Assembly: GCA_023426265.1 (NCBI GenBank)
Contig: JAFABA010000121.1
Coordinates: 1-53,696 of the forward strand
Direction: 5' to 3'
Length of the DNA stretch: 53,696 nucleotides
Source: Bacillota bacterium
Lineage (GTDB): Bacteria > Bacillota > Clostridia > Christensenellales > CAG-138
The position numbers and the translations under genes are program-made. Every line of letters starts with the position of its first letter. Position 1 is the first letter of the stretch. The notes beneath the pieces were generated by a model. It saw only the letters and a list, made by a program, of their open reading frames with translations. It made no database searches and was not told the DNA's origin. Shown here piece after piece: positions 42,013-48,828 of the stretch.

Positions 42013-42387
42013 TCACTTGCCGTCCTTTTTCTTTTTGGCCCGCGCGAACTGTAGGATCGAAAGAACAATCAGGAATATGCCGAACGCTTTTTTGAGCCAG
42101 TCCGCCTCCAGACAGGTTGCCAGGAAAGCGCCGCCGATCGCGCCGATTACGCCCCAAATCAAAAGAGGAAATGCTGTTTTTGCCTGTAATCGCCCGTCCC
42201 GCCGGTGGATAAAGAGAGCAAGCGCGGCGCCCGGCAAGAACGCCAGCATATTCACGCCCTGTGCCGCATGCTGGCCCATGCTTAAAAACAGCGTCAGGAT
42301 CGGTATAAGCACCGTGCCGCCACCCATACCCATGCCGGAAAGCACGCCGGAAACAAGCCCGGCTAAAAGATACCAAAAAAAGTTCAT
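42013..42387 (-). CDS. Half-size TauE/SafE (TSUP) permease, second half
   Basis: A 124-residue, four-helix protein with the TSUP half signature GLVSGVLSGMGMGGGTVLIP and the second conserved stretch GGAFLATCLEADWLKKAFGI. Full TSUP exporters (sulfite, sulfonates, other small anions) contain two such halves in one chain of about 250 residues. Here the halves are two genes that overlap by 4 nt, so they are probably made together and act as a heterodimer. Substrate unknown. Confidence 0.85.
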   Translation of the reverse strand: MNFFWYLLAGLVSGVLSGMGMGGGTVLIPILTLFLSMGQHAAQGVNMLAFLPGAALALFIHRRDGRLQAKTAFPLLIWGVIGAIGGAFLATCLEADWLKKAFGIFLIVLSILQFARAKKKKDGK

Positions 42388-42752
42388 AGCAGCAGGCGGA
42401 CGCCCGCCGCAAGCATCAGAAGGGCAAACAGCCGGTCAATCCAGATAGAGCGCATTTTCCCCAAAAGTTTTGCGCCCAAAAAGCTGCCTGGGAGCACGCC
42501 CAGCGTAACAATGGGCACGAAATCAAATTCAATCGCTCCGCGGATCAGATAGACAACGATGCTGACGATGGAGAGCGGCAGCATCACCATCAGCGCCGTC
42601 GCATGGGCTTCCTCGCTTTTGAGCTTGCATAGGCGTTCCAAGACCACAACGGCGAGCATGCCGCCGCCGGCGCCGAATAGCCCGTTGGCGATGCCGGTAC
42701 ATATGGCTGCTATGGAAATCAGTAAGCGCGGCGTTCTCTCTTGTTTCTGCAT
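42384..42752 (-). CDS. Half-size TauE/SafE (TSUP) permease, first half
   Basis: A 122-residue, four-helix protein with the matching half signature CTGIANGLFGAGGGMLAVVV and LGVLPGSFLGAKLLGKMRSI. It starts with a basic MQKQERTPR tail and lacks an obvious ribosome site. Coupled to the second half by a 4-nt overlap. Not a frameshifted single gene: each half has its own start, a complete four-helix domain and a stop. Confidence 0.83.
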   Translation of the reverse strand: MQKQERTPRLLISIAAICTGIANGLFGAGGGMLAVVVLERLCKLKSEEAHATALMVMLPLSIVSIVVYLIRGAIEFDFVPIVTLGVLPGSFLGAKLLGKMRSIWIDRLFALLMLAAGVRLLL

Positions 42753-42816
42753 ACTTTTAAGATTGTTCGGTCATTTGATAATTATTCAGCAAATTATTGA
42801 TGCAAAATGACAAGGG

Positions 42817-42828
42817 GCATGTTATAAT
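42817..42828 (+). promoter_or_regulatory. Extended -10 promoter of the Rnf-type operon
   Basis: Perfect TATAAT at 42823-42828 preceded by the extended TG at 42820-42821. No good -35 at 16-18 bp (TTGATG is 20 bp away). The start point near 42835 gives a leader of about 140 nt. Confidence 0.6.
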
Positions 42829-42834
42829 ACTAAC

Positions 42835-42975
42835 GGATTCGACGGGGTAACAGAAAAGTGAGATATTTGGCTTACTCAATGAATACGGTTCTTCGAATAC
42901 GGTTCTTTCAAGGAAGGGTGAGCATACCCTTTTTTGCTGTATAGAATATATGGCTTTACGGAAAATGCGGAAAGG
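42835..42975 (+). promoter_or_regulatory. Structured leader with terminator: candidate attenuator or riboswitch
   Basis: Within the leader are a hairpin AGTGAG/CTTACT (about 42857-42876), a tandem 13-base duplication GAATACGGTTCTT (42881-42893 and 42895-42907), and an intrinsic terminator (42914-42935) that ends about 40 nt before the rnfC-type start. I could not match it to a known riboswitch class. Short open frames cross it (see rejected items). Confidence 0.5.
42914..42935 (+). terminator. Leader terminator upstream of rnfC-like gene
   Basis: AAGGGT (42914-42919), 6-nt loop, ACCCTT (42926-42931) and a run of six T. Since it lies between promoter and first gene, it would act as an attenuator rather than an operon end. 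Confidence 0.6.
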
Positions 42976-44325
42976 ATGGTGTCAGCTTTGCCAAAGCTAA
43001 CCTTTCAGGGTGGCGTTCATCCCATGCATGATGTGCATGAAGGCAAGCTACCGACAAAGGATCTCCCGGTAAGGGATTTCACAACGGATACGGTATGTAT
43101 CCTGATGGGCATGCATTTAGGCGCGCCCAGTTCCCCCTGCGTACAGAAGGGGGACTATGTCAGGCTTGGCCAGTTGATTGGCGAACCGGTGGGCCCCCTT
43201 GGGCTTCCCGTTCACGCGAGCGTTTCGGGTGAGGTCATCGACGTTTCTCCCAAACAGCAGTTAAACTCGCATCCCGTTATGTGCGTGACCATCAAAAACG
43301 ACCATAAGGACGAATGGGTGGACGGTATCGTTGGCTTAGGGGATGTGGAGACGGTGGATTCTTCCCTTATCGTACCCGCCGTCAAGAACGCCGGTATCTG
43401 CGGGATGGGCGGCGCCTGTTTCCCCACGCACGTAAAGCTGACCGTGCGCGAAGGCCAGTATTGCGACACCATCATATTGAACGGCGCGGAATGCGAAACC
43501 CACCTGACGGCGGATTACCGCCTGATGCTGGAACATTCCGTGAAAATAGTGGACGGGCTTAGGGCTGCCATGCGCGCTTTGAATGTTAAGCGCGGCGTCA
43601 TCGCAATTGAGGACAACAAGCCTGAGGCAATCGCGCTCATGAAAAAGGCGGCGCAAGGCCGCGAGGGCGTAGAGGTTGCGGAACTTGTCACCAAGTACCC
43701 GCAGGGCGGTGAAAAACAGCTCATACAGGCCGTAACGGGTAGAGAGGTCCCGCAGAAGAAGCTGCCGCTTGACGCGCACGTCATCGTGCTCAATGTCAGC
43801 ACAGCGGCGGCAATCGCGGAAGCCGTCACCACTGGCCGCCCGCTCATCTCCCGTATTACCACGGTCACCGGCTGCGTAAATAAACCCGCGAACCTGCGCC
43901 TGCGCGTCGGCACCATATTTGCTGACGCCATTAAGGAATGCGGCGGGCTCGCAAAGGAACCCGGGAAAATTATCGCAGGCGGCGCTATGACGGGTATTCC
44001 CGCACCCAGCGACGAAGTATCCATGACCAAGGCGACAAACGGCATCGTCGTTTACAGCAGGGAAGAAGCCAAAGAATTTGAGGAGAACCCCTGCATCCGC
44101 TGTGCGCGCTGCGTTGCGGTGTGTCCGGCAGGCCTGAGGCCGTATCTGCTGAAGCATTACTGCGAGGACGGCAACCTTGCCGCCGCCGAAGCGGAAAACG
44201 TCATGGACTGCATCGTCTGCGGCAGCTGCTCGTTTGGCTGTCCGGCAAGGCTCCGGCTTACACAATCGTTTAAAGTTGCAAAGGATCAGATCATGGCTGC
44301 GCAAAGGGGAGGTGCAAAAAAATGA
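42976..44325 (+). CDS. rnfC: Rnf complex subunit RnfC (NADH-side subunit)
   Basis: About 449 residues. RnfC barrel-sandwich N-terminus (FQGGVHPMHDVHEGK, then GLPVHASVSGEVIDVSPK), the NADH/FMN-binding Rossmann-like domain with GMGGACFPTHVKLTV and NGAECETHLTADYRLML, the SLBB domain, and two [4Fe-4S] motifs CIRCARCVAVCP and CIVCGSCSFGCP near the C-terminus. It should exchange electrons with NAD(H). The start is uncertain: ATG 42976 touches AAAGG; TTG 42934 would begin inside the leader terminator. First gene of a four-gene operon with 4-nt overlaps throughout. CETH replaces the common CEPY in the FMN motif. Confidence 0.93.
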   Translation: MVSALPKLTFQGGVHPMHDVHEGKLPTKDLPVRDFTTDTVCILMGMHLGAPSSPCVQKGDYVRLGQLIGEPVGPLGLPVHASVSGEVIDVSPKQQLNSHPVMCVTIKNDHKDEWVDGIVGLGDVETVDSSLIVPAVKNAGICGMGGACFPTHVKLTVREGQYCDTIILNGAECETHLTADYRLMLEHSVKIVDGLRAAMRALNVKRGVIAIEDNKPEAIALMKKAAQGREGVEVAELVTKYPQGGEKQLIQAVTGREVPQKKLPLDAHVIVLNVSTAAAIAEAVTTGRPLISRITTVTGCVNKPANLRLRVGTIFADAIKECGGLAKEPGKIIAGGAMTGIPAPSDEVSMTKATNGIVVYSREEAKEFEENPCIRCARCVAVCPAGLRPYLLKHYCEDGNLAAAEAENVMDCIVCGSCSFGCPARLRLTQSFKVAKDQIMAAQRGGAKK

Positions 44326-45269
44326 ACCTGAAGCTATCTCCCGCCCCTCATGTCCTGAAGGCGGACAATACCCGGCGCCTGATGCTGGACGTCGTGATCG
44401 CGCTTGTTCCGGCCTCGCTTGCGGGCGTATATTTCTTTGGGGTCAAGGCGCTTATGCTGCTTGTGCTCAGCATGGTTTCCGCCGTGCTTTCCGAGTTCGT
44501 TTGGCAAAAGCTGATGAAGCTGCCCGTTCGGGTGGGCGACCTTTCCGCGCTCGTCACAGGCTTGCTGCTGGGGCTTAATCTCCCGGTCGGCGCGCCCTGG
44601 TGGCTGGCCGTGCTGGGAAGCGCTATCGCCGTCATACTCGTCAAGCAGCTCTTTGGCGGCATCGGCGATAACTTCTTAAACCCCGCCCTTACGGCGCGTG
44701 CGGTACTTCTTGCCTCATGGCCCGTATATCTCACCCGGTTTACGCTCCCCACGGGATTTAGCGGCGTGGACGTAGTCTCTTCCCCCACGGTGCTCGCCGG
44801 TTTTAACGCCAGCAACATGGACATGTTCCTGGGCAACATCCCGGGATGCATCGGGGAGGTGAGCAAGGTTGCCATATTAATCGGTCTTGCCTATCTCATC
44901 ATCAGGGGCACGATATTCGGCCATGTGCCCGTGATATTCCTCGGCGTTACCGCGCTCCTGGCGTGGGTCATGGGCCCGCAGGGGGCATTCACATTTGACG
45001 GCGATCCGCTGCGCGCCATACTCTCGGGCGGCGTGATGTTCGGCGCGGTGTTCATGGCTACGGACTATACCACCTGCCCCATGACCATCAAGGGCCAGGC
45101 GGTGTTTGCGGTTGGCTGCGGTATCATCTTATCCCTGATCCGCGCATACGGCACATACCCCGAAGGCGTTACCTATGCGATACTGATTATGAGCCTTGTT
45201 ACCCCGCTCATCGATAAATACATGCGCCCCAGGGTATATGGGTCTTCCCTGAAGGAGGCAAAAGCATGA
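44322..45269 (+). CDS. rnfD: Rnf complex membrane subunit RnfD
   Basis: A 315-residue NqrB/RnfD-family protein with about ten helices. PAPHVLKADNTRRLMLDVVI starts as usual; LVTGLLLGLNLPVGAPWW and GGIGDNFLNPALTARAVLLA are family blocks; GAVFMATDYTTCPMT is present late. The flavin-attachment site, usually S-(G/S)-A-T, reads S-S-P-T at residues 153-156 (GVDVVSSPTVLAG): the acceptor Thr is kept but the preceding Ala is Pro. It overlaps both neighbours by 4 nt; the next gene is rnfE, not rnfG. Confidence 0.93.
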   Translation: MNLKLSPAPHVLKADNTRRLMLDVVIALVPASLAGVYFFGVKALMLLVLSMVSAVLSEFVWQKLMKLPVRVGDLSALVTGLLLGLNLPVGAPWWLAVLGSAIAVILVKQLFGGIGDNFLNPALTARAVLLASWPVYLTRFTLPTGFSGVDVVSSPTVLAGFNASNMDMFLGNIPGCIGEVSKVAILIGLAYLIIRGTIFGHVPVIFLGVTALLAWVMGPQGAFTFDGDPLRAILSGGVMFGAVFMATDYTTCPMTIKGQAVFAVGCGIILSLIRAYGTYPEGVTYAILIMSLVTPLIDKYMRPRVYGSSLKEAKA

Positions 45270-45904
45270 AACAGAATAAAATGGTCGGCGCCTTCTTTGG
45301 CGGTATCCTGCCGGACAATCTGCCGTTCCGCCTGGCGGTGGCGCTGTGCGCCACGCTCGCGATCACGGTGAATGCGGGCAGCGGCCTGGGCCTGGGGCTT
45401 ACGACAGCTTGCGTGCTGATCTGCTCCAATCTCATCATCGCGCTTGTGCGCGGTCTCCTGCCCGAACAGGTCCGCCCGTTTGGCTATATGCTCATCATCG
45501 GGTTATTTGTATCCGCGGCGCAGATGCTGCTTGCGGCATCCTTCCCTGCATTAAGCGCAAATTTGGGCATTTATGTGGCGTTGATGGCGGTAAGCTGCAT
45601 ACTTCTTTCCCGTGTGAACGGCGCGGATGAAAAACCGCACGTCGTATCCGCTGGCGTCGACGGCCTTGTTGCCGGCCTGCTGTTTGCCGTAGCGCTTTTC
45701 ATACTCAGCGCCGTGCGCGAGCTTCTGGGCTTCGGCACGCTGTTTGGCGCGGCTGTGTTCGGGGAGGGCTTTGAGCCGATGCTGGTAGTAAAGGCTGTGC
45801 CCGGCGGGTTTATACTGCTCGGCGTGCTCTACGGCGTTGTCAACTACTTTATCAGAAAAGGCAAGGCTTCGGAAGATACGCAAGAAGGAGGGCTTAAAGT
45901 ATGA
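45266..45904 (+). CDS. rnfE: Rnf complex membrane subunit RnfE
   Basis: A 212-residue, six-helix NqrD/RnfE protein. The block GILPDNLPFRLAVALCATLA and SCILLSRVNGA carry the two cysteines (Cys28, Cys111) that in Nqr/Rnf help hold the intramembrane [2Fe-2S] cluster; the conserved AVRELLGFGTLFG is also present. Identity to RnfE rather than RnfA is clear from these blocks. Directly after rnfD by overlap, so the usual intervening rnfG is missing. Confidence 0.93.
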   Translation: MKQNKMVGAFFGGILPDNLPFRLAVALCATLAITVNAGSGLGLGLTTACVLICSNLIIALVRGLLPEQVRPFGYMLIIGLFVSAAQMLLAASFPALSANLGIYVALMAVSCILLSRVNGADEKPHVVSAGVDGLVAGLLFAVALFILSAVRELLGFGTLFGAAVFGEGFEPMLVVKAVPGGFILLGVLYGVVNYFIRKGKASEDTQEGGLKV

Positions 45905-46494
45905 CGTTGGAGGGCTTTTCCGGCATTGGCGAAGTGCTGCTGTTCATGGTGGCGTGCATCATTACAAGCAACTTCATCTTCTCCCGGGCATTAGGCGTGC
46001 TGCCGTTCTCCTCCAAGGGGGATCATGTGAAGGCCGCCGCGGGCATGGGCGTTCTCGTCGCGATTGTCATGACGCTTGTATCGTTCCTGGGCTTTGCGGT
46101 CTATCAATGGGTCCTGGTACCGCTTGAAGTTACTTACCTTGCAACCATCTGCTATCTTGCCGTGATTGCGGCGGTTACGCTGATAGGCCAGGCAATTCTC
46201 AAAAAGAACACCCCGGATACCGGGCTGTACTTCCCGCTGGTTATGGGCAACAGCGCCGTGCTGGGTGTGGTTCTTCTCAACACGGTGGGACAGTATGATT
46301 TAGTCAAGAGCGTGCTTTCGGGCGCGTTTGGCGGAATTGGCTTCCTCGTTGCCATCGTACTGATCGTTGGCGTGCGGGAAAGGCTTGAAACCTCCAAGGT
46401 GCCCAAAGCGATGCGCGGATTCCCCATAACGCTGGTGAGCGCAGGGCTGATGTCCCTTGCGTTCATGGGGTTCATGGGAATTGTAGGCCACTGA
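45901..46494 (+). CDS. rnfA: Rnf complex membrane subunit RnfA, lacking both cluster cysteines
   Basis: A 197-residue, six-helix NqrE/RnfA protein. ITSNFIFSRALGVLPFSSKG and PLVMGNSAVLGVVLLNTV align with the canonical blocks LGICPFLGVSKK and PLITTNCAVLGVALLN, but the ligand cysteines are replaced: Leu34 for the first and Ser118 for the second. The rest of the fold (GVRERLETSKVPKAMRG, end GLMSLAFMGFMGI) is well kept. The remaining cysteines (19 and 84) are not at ligand positions. Last gene of the operon; a terminator follows at 33 bp, so rnfB is not here. Confidence 0.93.
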   Translation: MTLEGFSGIGEVLLFMVACIITSNFIFSRALGVLPFSSKGDHVKAAAGMGVLVAIVMTLVSFLGFAVYQWVLVPLEVTYLATICYLAVIAAVTLIGQAILKKNTPDTGLYFPLVMGNSAVLGVVLLNTVGQYDLVKSVLSGAFGGIGFLVAIVLIVGVRERLETSKVPKAMRGFPITLVSAGLMSLAFMGFMGIVGH

Positions 46495-46526
46495 AAAACT
46501 CCACCCTCAAGCATTTAGACACGCTG

Positions 46527-46556
46527 AACAGCGCCGAAATTCTTCGGCGCTGTTTT
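46527..46556 (+). terminator. Intrinsic terminator after rnfA
   Basis: AACAGCGCCGAA (46527-46538), 4-nt loop, TTCGGCGCTGTT (46543-46554) and TTTT: perfect 12-bp stem. Confidence 0.88.
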
Positions 46557-46792
46557 CTCAGTTCCTCGAAAAATCCTTTGGAGGTTCGGGGACCGCAGCC
46601 CCTGAAGGCTTCAATCGCCGCAGGCGACATGCGCGGTGGCGGCGGAAGGCCTTATCCTTATATCGCAAGGCTTTCTTGCGGGAACAACCGCCCGTACCGT
46701 AGGTTCCTGTAATCCTCGAAGAAGTACCGCAAAGCATTTTTCGGCAAGCTAAACAACGCCGGCAGCATCGGCGCTATTTCATATGCTTTTTG
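46557..46792. other. G+C-rich intergenic stretch, possible dispersed repeat or structured RNA
   Basis: No supported gene. It contains several small hairpins (CGCAAG/CTTGCG at 46664-46680; GGAAC/GTTCC at 46681-46706; a GGGGxxCGCAGCCCC-type stem near 46590-46605) and a 59-codon minus-strand open frame (46558-46737) without ribosome site. A short stem CGCCG/CGGCG (46757-46773) followed on the minus strand by TTGTTT may terminate the gene at 46793. Its look is that of a multi-copy intergenic element, which cannot be tested within this window. Confidence 0.35.
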
Positions 46793-47395
46793 CTACTTTG
46801 GCTGCATGGAGCTGAGCATTTGCGCAAGCAACAAGGGATTCATGCCGTTCATACCGCCGCCGCCATTCGCGTTGCCCATGCCGCCTTGGAGCATCTGTGC
46901 GAGCATCAGGGGATTCATGCCATTCATGTTCGTACCTCCCATGCCACCGCCCGTACCGCCGGCCGGGGCGCCGCCCATGCCGTTCATGCCGCTCATGCCG
47001 TTCATGCCGTTCATCATCTGCATGAGCGTCTGCATCATCTGCATATTGTTCGGGTTGGGGGCCTGCTGGTGCCCGTTAAAGGGCGGATCCTGTACCTGGG
47101 AGACGGGCTGGGGTGCCGTCTGCCGGGCATGGGCGGGCGGCTGCAGGTCGGTCGGGACGCCCATCGCATGGCACAGATCCTCATATTCGCTCTCGGTAAG
47201 GTGCTCCCGCATGGAAAGGACATACCGCTGTACACCCTGCATGCCGCGCTCACGCCTGATGTGCTGCCCCAACAGTACGGCCGGCTGACCGTGATCGGGG
47301 AACGTTGGCTCTTCGGTATCGCTCGCGTTCACAGCCTGCTGAACGGGCGGGCGCGAGCCGCCTACCGGCAGTGATTGCGGCGCATATTTGGGCAT
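46793..47395 (-). CDS. Unknown Met/Gly/Asn-rich protein, possible spore-coat type
   Basis: A 200-residue protein. Residues 1-100 are Pro/Gln-rich with a small ordered helix-loop (LSMREHLTESEYEDLCHAMG); the rest is low complexity: clusters of NGM, GGM and Met-Met with two copies of a unit, NGMNPLMLAQMLQGG and NGMNPLLLAQMLSSM. No enzyme signature. AAGGAGGTG 8 nt before the ATG shows it is a real gene. It is transcribed away from the gene at 47519 by a mirror-image promoter resembling SigK sites. Composition and promoter together suggest a structural protein of a spore coat or similar shell; this is inference. Confidence 0.65.
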   Translation of the reverse strand: MPKYAPQSLPVGGSRPPVQQAVNASDTEEPTFPDHGQPAVLLGQHIRRERGMQGVQRYVLSMREHLTESEYEDLCHAMGVPTDLQPPAHARQTAPQPVSQVQDPPFNGHQQAPNPNNMQMMQTLMQMMNGMNGMSGMNGMGGAPAGGTGGGMGGTNMNGMNPLMLAQMLQGGMGNANGGGGMNGMNPLLLAQMLSSMQPK

Positions 47396-47426
47396 ATGGC
47401 CACCTCCTTGTTTCGTGCCTTTGTAG

Positions 47427-47483
47427 CATCATATGCGCGTGAAGCAATGTTGTGCACTTGTGGCTATAAAGGCGCATATGATG
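47427..47483. promoter_or_regulatory. Symmetric divergent promoter pair with SigK-like boxes
   Basis: CATCATATGCGC (47427-47438) and GCGCATATGATG (47472-47483) are perfect 12-bp inverted arms. Midway lies the palindrome GTGCAC (47452-47457), 13 and 14 bp from the arms. Reading outward on either strand gives CAC-N16/17-gCATATGAT, close to the B. subtilis SigK pattern mACm-N16/17-gCATAnnnTa. Confidence 0.5.
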
Positions 47484-47518
47484 ATTGGGGACATCTTTTT
47501 AACAGCAGGAGGGAAAGC

Positions 47519-47812
47519 ATGAAAAAACCAGATCTTCGCAGCTTAAAGCAAAACCCGGACCAATTGCAGGAGGCGGCAAAAGGAATCGACCCGGAGGCGA
47601 TGCGCCAGGTGAAGAATGTACTGGATCATTATCAGGGAAGAAGTATGCAGGATCTGCTTGCTGAGTTGCAGGAAAAGATCATCGCGGAACGCAAAGCGGG
47701 CAGAATGAGCGACGCGCGCCTCGACTCATATGCAGCGATGATCGCGCCCATGATGGATCCCATGCAACGGCAGCAAATGCAGGCATTTGTGGAGCAGATG
47801 AAAAACAGCTGA
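47519..47812 (+). CDS. Unknown small helical protein
   Basis: A 97-residue helical, charged protein (NPDQLQEAAKGIDPEAMRQV, then MQDLLAELQEKIIAERKAGR) with a Met/Gln-rich end (MMDPMQRQQMQAFVEQMKNS). No family recognised. ATG 47519 follows AGGAGGGA; the frame is open upstream but through the promoter. It mirrors the Met-rich gene on the other strand, with which it shares the symmetric promoter region, so the two are probably co-regulated. Its stop is 4 nt from the convergent holA stop. Confidence 0.7.
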   Translation: MKKPDLRSLKQNPDQLQEAAKGIDPEAMRQVKNVLDHYQGRSMQDLLAELQEKIIAERKAGRMSDARLDSYAAMIAPMMDPMQRQQMQAFVEQMKNS

Positions 47813-47816
47813 CGGC

Positions 47817-48809
47817 CTATGCCTTCCGCGGTACCTTTTCCTTGCAGAAATACCGCAGCACGGCGGACTCAAGCGCACGTTCTCCCGGCGCCTGGCCGCT
47901 GATTTGCAGGTGATCGATTTCTGAAAACGCGGCGACCGCCCCGCGCAGCTCCTCCGCGCTCAAGCGTTTTGCGCCGGACAGAGCGGCTTTTGCCGGGGCG
48001 GGGGAGAGGCCGAGCTTCTTCCCGATCTCAAATTCCTTCGTGCGGGCGTCAAGCAGCAGCCGTGCACCCAGCATGTTTTTAAACTGCCCGGTAAAGAAAT
48101 GGGCCAGGCCAAATACGGTTTCCGAACCGTCCCGCAGCAAATGCCGCAGCATGGTAAGCCCGCGTTCCTGCTTCCCGAAAAGCAGCGCGTCGAGCATGCG
48201 GAAACGCTGAAATTCCGGGTTGGGCGTGACACAGGCTTTCAGCGCAGCCTCCGTGACAGGGGAATTCCCGGCGTAATCCGCCGCTTTATTTAATTCGTTT
48301 TGCAGGGCGTACACGTCCGTGCCCACCATATCAACAAGCAACTGCGCGGTAGCGGCGTCGATCTGCGTGCCGCGCTTTTTCATGCGCTGCTGCACTAGTT
48401 TTACGGCTTCCTGCACGCTCAACGTATCGAAGAGCACGTCGCGGCCTTCTTTTTTTGCGGCATTCAACAGGGAAGTTCCGCATTTGCCGCGAAAATAGAG
48501 GACAAGCGTGGTGGTATCCGGTATGGAAGCGGCGTAGGGAATTAGCTCCATCGCTTCGCTGTCCGCCATTTCCCGGCAGACGACGAGCCTGCTTTCCGCA
48601 AAGAAGGGCAGAGTCTCGCAGGCTTGGCGTATGACGGAAGAGAGCGGCTTTTCAAACTCCTGCATGTTCAGGTCCCTGGCGACAGGGTCGATGCGCGAAA
48701 CAAGGGCGTTGAGCGCGCTTTGCTTTACGAACGCCTCTTCGCCGTAAAACAGGAACAGACCGGAGACCTTATTCTCTTTAATCAGCTCAAAAAAACGGTT
48801 GTGATCCAT
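47817..48809 (-). CDS. holA: DNA polymerase III subunit delta
   Basis: A 330-residue HolA: LFLFYGEEAFVKQSALNALV (degenerate P-loop region of domain I), LPFFAESRLVVCREMADSEA, TTLVLYFRGKCGTSLLNAAK and the C-terminal clamp-loader collar domain (LLRDGSETVFGLAHFFTGQF). It opens the beta clamp. comEC-holA order is common in Firmicutes. Start 19 nt downstream of comEC with GGAGGAG upstream. Confidence 0.95.
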   Translation of the reverse strand: MDHNRFFELIKENKVSGLFLFYGEEAFVKQSALNALVSRIDPVARDLNMQEFEKPLSSVIRQACETLPFFAESRLVVCREMADSEAMELIPYAASIPDTTTLVLYFRGKCGTSLLNAAKKEGRDVLFDTLSVQEAVKLVQQRMKKRGTQIDAATAQLLVDMVGTDVYALQNELNKAADYAGNSPVTEAALKACVTPNPEFQRFRMLDALLFGKQERGLTMLRHLLRDGSETVFGLAHFFTGQFKNMLGARLLLDARTKEFEIGKKLGLSPAPAKAALSGAKRLSAEELRGAVAAFSEIDHLQISGQAPGERALESAVLRYFCKEKVPRKA

Positions 48810-48828
48810 AGCTCCTCCGGGGTATGGC

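Noticed and set aside
42013..42752. The two half TSUP genes considered as one frameshifted gene
   Set aside because: Each half is a complete four-helix unit with its own start and a 4-nt stop-start overlap, the pattern of coupled genes.
42835..42852. GGATTCGACGGGG in the rnf leader, like the conserved 5' region of tmRNA
   Set aside because: The tag-coding frame, the 3' T-arm and the acceptor pairing are absent, and a full tmRNA would run through rnfC. The match is only about 13 bases.
42879..42944. 21-codon open frame (starts MNTVLRIRFFQG) across the rnf leader terminator, a possible leader peptide
   Set aside because: No ribosome site and no run of one regulatory amino acid; could be chance.
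46558..46737. 59-codon minus-strand frame after rnfA
   Set aside because: No ribosome site; lies in a hairpin-rich, repeat-like stretch and ends within the rnfA terminator region.
46806..47288. Plus-strand Met/Pro-rich frame opposite the Met/Gly-rich gene
   Set aside because: Shadow of the repetitive sequence; the minus strand has the strong ribosome site and promoter.
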